64,000 bases of DNA from Thinopyrum elongatum (Eukaryota; Streptophyta; Magnoliopsida; Poales; Poaceae): the NCBI GenBank assembly GCA_011799875.1, contig CM022300.1, positions 234,372,807 through 234,436,806 of the forward strand. The letters run 5' to 3'. This document shows, one piece after another, positions 58,009-64,000 of this stretch (its first letter is position 1; every line of letters starts with the position of its first letter). The translations under genes and the position numbers were made by a program. The notes under the pieces were generated by a model. That model searched no databases and had not been told where the DNA came from. It worked only from the letters and a program-made list of their open reading frames with translations.

Positions 58009-58669
58009 ATCTATTCATGTTTTTATGCCTAGCTAACGACATTAAACAATAGCGCTTGTTGGGAGGCAACCCAATTTATTTCTGTTTTTGCTTTTTTGTT
58101 CCTGTTTTGCTTTGAATAATTCATCTAGCCTCTGGTTAGATGTGGTTTTGTGTTTTAATTAGTGTTTGCGCCAAGTAAGACCTTTGGGATGGCTTACGGT
58201 GATAGTTGGTTTGATCTTGCTGAAAAACAGAAACTTTTGCGTCAAGTCACAGAATTTTAATAATTCACTGGAGCGTTGAAAAACTGTGAATTTTTTATAC
58301 GGGATTGATTACAAATTTCCTATGTTTTCCTAAATTTTCAGAAATTTTTGAGTTACAGAAGTATTAGAACAATTCGGATCTTCACAGACTGTTCTGTTTT
58401 TTACAGATTCTGTTTTCTTTGTGTTGTTTGCTTATTTTGATGAATCTATGGGTAGTATCGGGGGGTATGAACCATGAAAAAGTTGGAATACGGTAGATAT
58501 TACACCAATATAAATAAATAATGAGTTCCCAATAGTACGAAAAGTGATGATTTATTTTCTTATACTAACGGAGCTTATGAGATTTTCTGTTGAGTTTTGT
58601 GTTGTGAAGTTTTCAAGTTTTGGGTAAGGATTTGATGGACTATGGAATAAGGAGTGGCAAGAGCCTAAG

Positions 58670-58752
58670 CTTGGGGATGCCCAAGGCACCCCAAGGTAAT
58701 ATTCAAGGACAACGAAGAGCCTAAGCTTGGGGATGCCACGGAAGGCATCCCC
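58670..58752 (+). other. Paired hairpin module, second unit
   Basis: CTTGGGG/CCCCAAG (58670-58695) and GGGGATGCC/GGCATCCCC (58729-58752). The loop of the second hairpin differs from unit 1 (acggaa against ccggaa) while the stem is unchanged. Confidence 0.75.
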
Positions 58753-59515
58753 TCTTTCGTCTTCGTCTATCGGTAACTTTACTTGAGGCTATATTATTAT
58801 TCACCACATGATATGTGTTTTGCTTGGAGCGTCTTGTATGATTTGAGTCTTTGCTTTTTACTTTGCCACAATCATCCTTGCTATACACACCTTTTGAGAG
58901 GGACACGCATGAATCATGATTTATTAGAATACTCTATGTGCTTCACTTATACCTTTTGAGCTAGGCAATTTTGCTCTAGCGCTTCACTTATATCTTTTTA
59001 GAGCACGGTGGTGGTTTTATTTTATAGAAATTTTTAAACTCTCATGCTTCACTTATATTATTTTGAGAGTCTTTAAATAGCATGGTAATTTGCTTTGGTT
59101 ATAAATTTAGTCCTAATATGATAGGCATCCAAGAGGTATATAATAATAACTTTCATATAAAGTGCATTGAATACTATGAGAAGTTTGATTCCTTATGATT
59201 GTTTTGAGATATAGAGATGGTAATATTAGAGTCATGCTAGTGAGTAATTGTGAATTTTAGAAATACTTCTGTTAAAGTTTGTGATTCCCGTAGCATGCAC
59301 GTATGGTGAACCGTTATGTGATGAAGTCTGAGCATGATTTATTTATTGATTGTCTTCCTTATGAGTGGCGGTCGGGGACGAGCGATGGTCTTTTCCTACC
59401 AATCTATCCCCCTAGGAGCATGCGCGTAGTACTTCTTTTCGATAGCTAATATATTTTTGCAATAGGTATGTGAGTTCTTTATGACTAATGTTGAGTCCAT
59501 GGATTATACGCACTC

Positions 59516-59752
59516 TCACCCTTCCACCATTGCTAGCCTCTCTAGTGCCGCACAACTTTCGCCGGTACCATACACCCACCATATACCTTCCTCAAAACAG
59601 CCACCATACCTACCTATTATGGCATTTCCATAGCCATTCTGAGATATATTGCCATGAAACTTTCCACCGTTCCGTTTATTATGACACGCTTCATCATTGT
59701 CATATTGCTTTGCATGATCATGTAGTTGACATCGTATTTGTGGCAAAGCCAC
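59516..59752 (-). other. Conserved antisense frame, second unit (78 aa)
   Basis: Same length and near-identical text as 45594-45830 (GNAIIGRYGGCFEEGIWW). See that entry for the match in the 284-7998 element. Confidence 0.35.
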
Positions 59753-60834
59753 CGTTCATAATTCTTTCATACATGTCACTCTTGATTCATTGCACATCCC
59801 GGTACACCGCCGGAGGCATTCATATAGAGTCATATTTTGTTCTAAGTATCGAGTTGTAATTTTTGAGTTGTAAGTAAATAAAAGTGTGATGATCTTCATT
59901 ATTAGAGCATTGCCCCATGTGAGCAAAGGATGATGGAGACTATGATTCCCCCACAAGTCGGGATGAGACTCCGGACGAAAAATAAAAAAAAAAGAGGCCA
60001 AAAAAATGAGAAGGCCCAAATAATAAAAAAAATGAGAGAAAAGAGAGAAGGGACAATGTTACTATCCTTTTACCACACTTGTGCTTCAAAGTAGCACCAT
60101 GATCTTCATGATAGAGAGTCTCCTATGTTATCACTTTCATATACTAGTGGGAATTTTTCATTATAGAACTTGGCTTGTATATTCCAATGACGGGCTTCCT
60201 CAAATTTCCCTAGGTCTTCGCGAGCAAGCGAGTTGGATGCACACCCACTTAGTTTTCTTCTGAGCTTTCATAAACTTATAGCTCTAGTGCATCCGTTGCA
60301 TGGCAATCCCTACTCACTCACATTGATATCTATTGATGGGCATTTCCATAGCCCGTTGATACGCCTAGTTGATGTGAGACTATCTCCTTCTTTTTGTCTT
60401 CTCCACAACCAGCATATTCTATTCCACCTATAGTTCTATGTCCATGGCTCACGCTCATGTATTGCGTGAAAGTTGAAAAAGTTTGAGAACATCAAAAGTA
60501 TGAAACAATTGCTTGGCTTGTCATCGGGGTTGCCCATGATTTGTATATTTTGTGTGATGAAGATGGAGCATAGCCAGACTATATGATTTTGTAGGGCTAA
60601 GCTTTCTTTGGCCATGTTATTTTGAGAAGACATAATTGCCTTGTTAGTATGCTTGAAGTATTATTGTTTTTATGCCAATATTAAACTTTTGTTTTGAATC
60701 TTATGGATCTGAACATTCATGCCACAATAAAGAAAATCACATGGATAAGTATGTTAGGTAGCATTCCACATCAAAAATTCTGTTTTTATCATTTACCTAC
60801 TCGAGGACGAGCAGGAATTAAGCTTGGGGATGCT

Positions 60835-62429
60835 TGATACGTCTCCAACGTATCTATAATTTTTGATTGTTCCATGCTACTATATTATCTGTTTTGGATG
60901 TTTTATATGCATTAATATGCTATTTTATATTATTTTTGGGACTAACCTATTAACCTGGAGCCCAGTGCCAGTTCTATTTTTCCTTGTTTTTTAGCTTCAT
61001 GGAGAAGGAATACCAAACGGAGTCCAAACGGAATAAAATATTCGCGATGATTTTTCTTGACCAGAAGACACCCAGGAGACTTGGAGATGAAGTCGGAGGA
61101 GCCACGAGGCGGCCACAAGGGTGGAGGGCACACCCAGGGGGGTAGGGCATGCCCCCTACCTTGTGGGCCCCCCGTGACCCTCCTGACCTAATTCGTTCGC
61201 CTATATATTCACATATATTCCCAAACAACTAGAAGCATCCACGAAAACACTTTTCCACCACCGCAACCTTCTGTACCCATGAGATCCCATCTAGGGACCT
61301 TTTCCGGCACCCTACCGGAGGGGGATTCGATCACGGAGGGCTTCTACGTCAACCCTATTGCCCTTCCGATGAAGCGTGAATAGTTTATCTCAGACCTATG
61401 GGTCCATAGCTAGTAGCTAGATGGCTTCTTCTCTCAATTTGATTCTCAATACCATGTTCTCCTCGATGTTCTTGGAGATCTATTCGATGTAATACTTTTT
61501 TGCGGTGTGTTTGCCGAGATTTGATGAATTGTGGATTTATGATCAGATTATCTATGAATATTATTTGAATCTTCTCTGAATTCTTTTATGCATGGTTTGA
61601 TATCTTTGTAATTCTCTTCGAACTATTGGTTTGGTTTGGCCAACTAGATTGGTTTTTCTTGTAATGGGAGAAGTACTTAGCTTTGGGTTCAATCTTGCGG
61701 TGTCCTTTCCCGGTGACAGTAGGGTTTACATCATATTGCTTGAGTTTATTCCTCTACATCATGTCATCTTACTTAATGCGTTACTCTGTTCTTCATGAAC
61801 TTAATACTCTAGAAGCAGGCAAGAGTCGGTCGATGTGTGGAGTAATAGTAGTAGATGCAGAATCGTTTCGGTCTACTTGACACGGATGTGATGCCTATAT
61901 TCATGATCATTGCCTTAGATATCGTCATAACTTTGCGCCTTTCTATCAATTGCTCGGCATTAATTTGTTCACCCACCATATTATTTGCTATCTTGAGAGA
62001 AGCCTCTAGTGAAACCTATGGCCCCCGGGTCTATTTTCCATCATATAAGTTTCCGATCTACTATTTTCCATCATATAAGTTTCCGATCTACTATTTTCCA
62101 TCATATTAGTTTCCGATCTACTATTTTGCAATCTTTTACTTTCAGATCTATAAACCAAAAATACCAAAAATATTTACTTTATCTTTTATTTAGTTTCATA
62201 TATATCTATCAGATCTCACTTTTGCAAGTAACCGTGAAGGGATTGACAACCCCTTTATCGCGTTGGGTGCAAGTTGTTTGACTGTTTTTGCAGGTATTCG
62301 GTGATTTGTGCGTTGTCTCCTACTGGATTGATACCTTGGTTCTCAAAATGAAGGAAATACTTATCTCTACTTTACTGCATCACCCTTTCCTCTTCAAGGG
62401 AAAAACCAACGCAAGCTCAAGAAGTAGCA
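60835..62429 (+). repeat. Gypsy dimer LTR 3
   Basis: 1595 bp. A single 51-bp deletion after gtgacagtagg (about 61723) explains the difference from LTR 1. The three 30-bp units are at 62032-62121. Confidence 0.93.
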
Positions 62430-62434
62430 CATGC

Positions 62435-62514
62435 ATTATTATTTTCTTAGTTCAATCTGTGGTCAAAGTTTGGCACAAAATACTAAGGGGACCAATAAAT
62501 CAGGATGGTGGTAG
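62435..62514. mobile_element. Stowaway-like MITE, right half
   Basis: It ends caggatggtggtag, the degenerate partner of CTACCTCCGTCCTG at 41504, followed by TA (62515-62516). Confidence 0.78.
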
Positions 62515-62639
62515 TAAATTCTACAAAATACACATAATGGCCTAAAAATGGTAAATGAACCCGGAGAAGTGCCAAATTTGAACACGGTGCTATGTAGGGT
62601 GTATGTTGATCGTAGAAAAAAAGTCAACTGCCACATTAA

Positions 62640-63665
62640 TTGAATACTTTTGCAAACTACAAAAACAATATACCACCACGCCAGCGTCTGACCGCCCTGG
62701 CCCACCGAAACCCCTTCCCTCGCTCGCGCACGCTTCCCGCCTGAAACGGTCACAGTCGCTCCAGAACATCAATGCCGCATTCATGCCCGACGCGACCTGT
62801 CACAGGCGCCGGCATTGAAGCAGCGCGGCGGCCGAGAGAGAGCCACCCGCGCGGCATCCCGGTGCAAGCAACTGCTCTGTGTTAACGACACCACGGCCAT
62901 CCATTCATCTGCTGCCCACATTAATGACACGCGGCTGCCGATGAACCTACTCCGGCGCCAGCCGTCCATTCGTCTACCGTGGCTCATTGTCATTCGCCCG
63001 CCATATTAACTTCAGCCCCAGCCATGGCCACAGACCCACAGTCATTCTCCTCCGGTCCCTTCCTTCTGTCGGCACCACTCCAACCATGGCCTCCTTGTGC
63101 TCCAAAGCTCACTTGGATGTACTATCGCTGGAGCAGACGAAGGACATCGCCGGCTCCGCTCCGGCATGCTCCAAAGCTCTATTGGACGTACTGTCATAGG
63201 AGTAGACGAAGGACATCGCTGGCTCCCCCCTGGCCGCCCTCTGCCGCCACAACCAGGAAGCCAGCGTGCGTGCGCGGGCACAGCCGGCAGCAAGGAAGAG
63301 GAGTACATGGTAGGTCACCGCCGCTCTGGTCCCAGGAAGGCCACCGCTCCTCCACTCCGTCGATGCCAAGCTTGGTGGGGTAAACATCGGCGGCCGATTA
63401 GCCGCTTGACGGCGACGTGGAGGCGGAAATCTTCAGAACCTTGTGCTCCGGAGGAGGAGGTTATGCAGGCGGAGCTAGACAAAGCCGAGGCGGATGAGGA
63501 GGGCCAGACATGGTGGTCAGGCACCGGCGATCTTTTAGATTAGGTTTACAGTAGGTTTTAGTATGGTTTGTGCAAAAAATGTAATGAATTTCGTCCAGTT
63601 TATAGGAAAAGTTTTCGAAATGTAATGAATTTCATCCGGTTAATGTGAAATTTGCTTTGTCTTGC
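62640..63665 (+). repeat. Gene-like dispersed repeat, copy B
   Basis: It shares its left part with 38255-38420 and its right part with 38755-38850. The centre has protein-like frames with stops, including a tandem 69-bp (23-residue) duplication at 63098 and 63167 (CSKAHLDVLSLEQTKDIAGS). An acidic end (EPCAPEEEVMQAELDKAEAD) runs to 63543. The right part looks like a 3' untranslated end. This may be a repeated gene family or a transposon carrying one; family not recognised. Confidence 0.5.
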
Positions 63666-64000
63666 ATTTTCACTGACATGTGGACTGCAATTGAATAAAC
63701 CATCGATAGCCGAAATCTAATCACTCGACGGGTGTCGGCTAAGAAGAAAGTGATGGGGAGGGAGAAGAGATCGCCCACCCGTGGCGCACGGACTCCAAGA
63801 AATATGGTGGTAATGTGAGGTGACCATGCGGGAGTTCGGACCGCTCCCAAGCCCGCATCTGACCGCCCTGGCCCACCAGAAAACCCCTCCCCCCTCCCGC
63901 GGGCGCTCCCCCCAGGTGCCAGCTGCCCACATTCAGAGCAAGTACAATACAGGGCTATAAGCCCGCTTATGTGGAGGAGAGAGGCATTGAAAAAGTGAAG
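63666..64000. repeat. Start of another dispersed repeat copy
   Basis: At 63855 the text gcatctgaccgccctggcccacc repeats the start seen at 62688 and 38278. The last 60 bases are different. The copy continues or ends beyond the window. Confidence 0.4.

Larger units (their letters stand above)
41599..62429 (+). mobile_element. Gypsy tandem dimer: LTR-internal-LTR-internal-LTR
   Basis: Three LTRs (41599-43244; 46909-57167, interrupted; 60835-62429) flank two near-identical internal domains (43245-46908 and 57168-60834). One perfect catgc duplication flanks the whole block (41594-41598, 62430-62434) and none separates the units, so this is one locus with a shared central LTR. Each unit has a tRNA-Asp primer site and encodes only a Gag-like protein, so the family is non-autonomous. 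A Copia element sits in the middle LTR. Unequal recombination between LTRs of sister copies is the simplest origin. Confidence 0.92.

Noticed and set aside
1..64000. tRNA, rRNA, organellar insert, endogenous viral sequence or bacterial-type operon
   Set aside because: Scanning by eye found no cloverleaf, rRNA core, plastid or mitochondrial gene, viral gene set or Shine-Dalgarno-spaced gene cluster. tRNA-like words seen are only retroelement primer sites.

Overview
The window is intergenic DNA from a large, repeat-rich grass genome, most likely a Triticeae species (wheat, Aegilops or barley relatives). The evidence is the set of repeats: Gypsy LTRs starting TGATACGTCTCC, an Angela/BARE-like Copia element, a Tat-clade Gypsy element with CCGGCAAG-rich LTRs, a CACTA element whose end reads CACTAAAAAAATACACTTCC, and Stowaway MITEs with CTCCCTCCG ends. 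I found no prokaryotic, organellar or RNA-gene signal. Family names are from memory and were not searched.

Layout. 1-8647: an old repeat split by a minus-strand non-autonomous Gypsy element (284-7998, TSD gactc). 8648-24671: a minus-strand LTR element whose left LTR was invaded by a 13.3 kb plus-strand Tat-type Gypsy element (9164-22420, TSD gaatg) and whose right LTR was cut by a CACTA transposon starting at 24672. The Tat element carries gag, protease, RT, two RNases H and integrase in one frame broken by eight stops and one frameshift. It also carries a long antisense gene with a plausible intron. 24672 to about 31930: CACTA left end, GGCC-rich subterminal DNA and degraded minus-strand exons, with MITEs, intronic tandem repeats and E2F-like promoter motifs; no right end was found. 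32160-34470: AT-rich DNA, then CT/CA-rich tandem arrays.

34890-36294: a gene-like acidic-repeat pseudogene split by a solo LTR (35286-36231, TSD gtggg). 37173-39939: a degraded host gene of the F-box/DUF295 type with four candidate exons. 40861-41220: a small basic hypothetical gene. 41504-62514: a MITE split by a Gypsy tandem dimer (LTR-internal-LTR-internal-LTR, 41599-62429, TSD catgc), whose middle LTR was split again by a Copia element (47405-56015, minus strand, TSD gattc). 62640-64000: gene-like dispersed repeats also present in an intron of the DUF295 gene.

How the parts relate: almost everything is transposon. The two non-autonomous Gypsy families (284-7998 and the dimer) have unlike 5' coding parts but a shared 3' non-coding half, containing two RNA hairpins, a repeated AAGTGAAGCA-type motif and a shared antisense open frame. 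That module looks like cis-acting sequence used by a partner element in trans. The most gene-like host locus is the DUF295 gene, and it appears to be dead.
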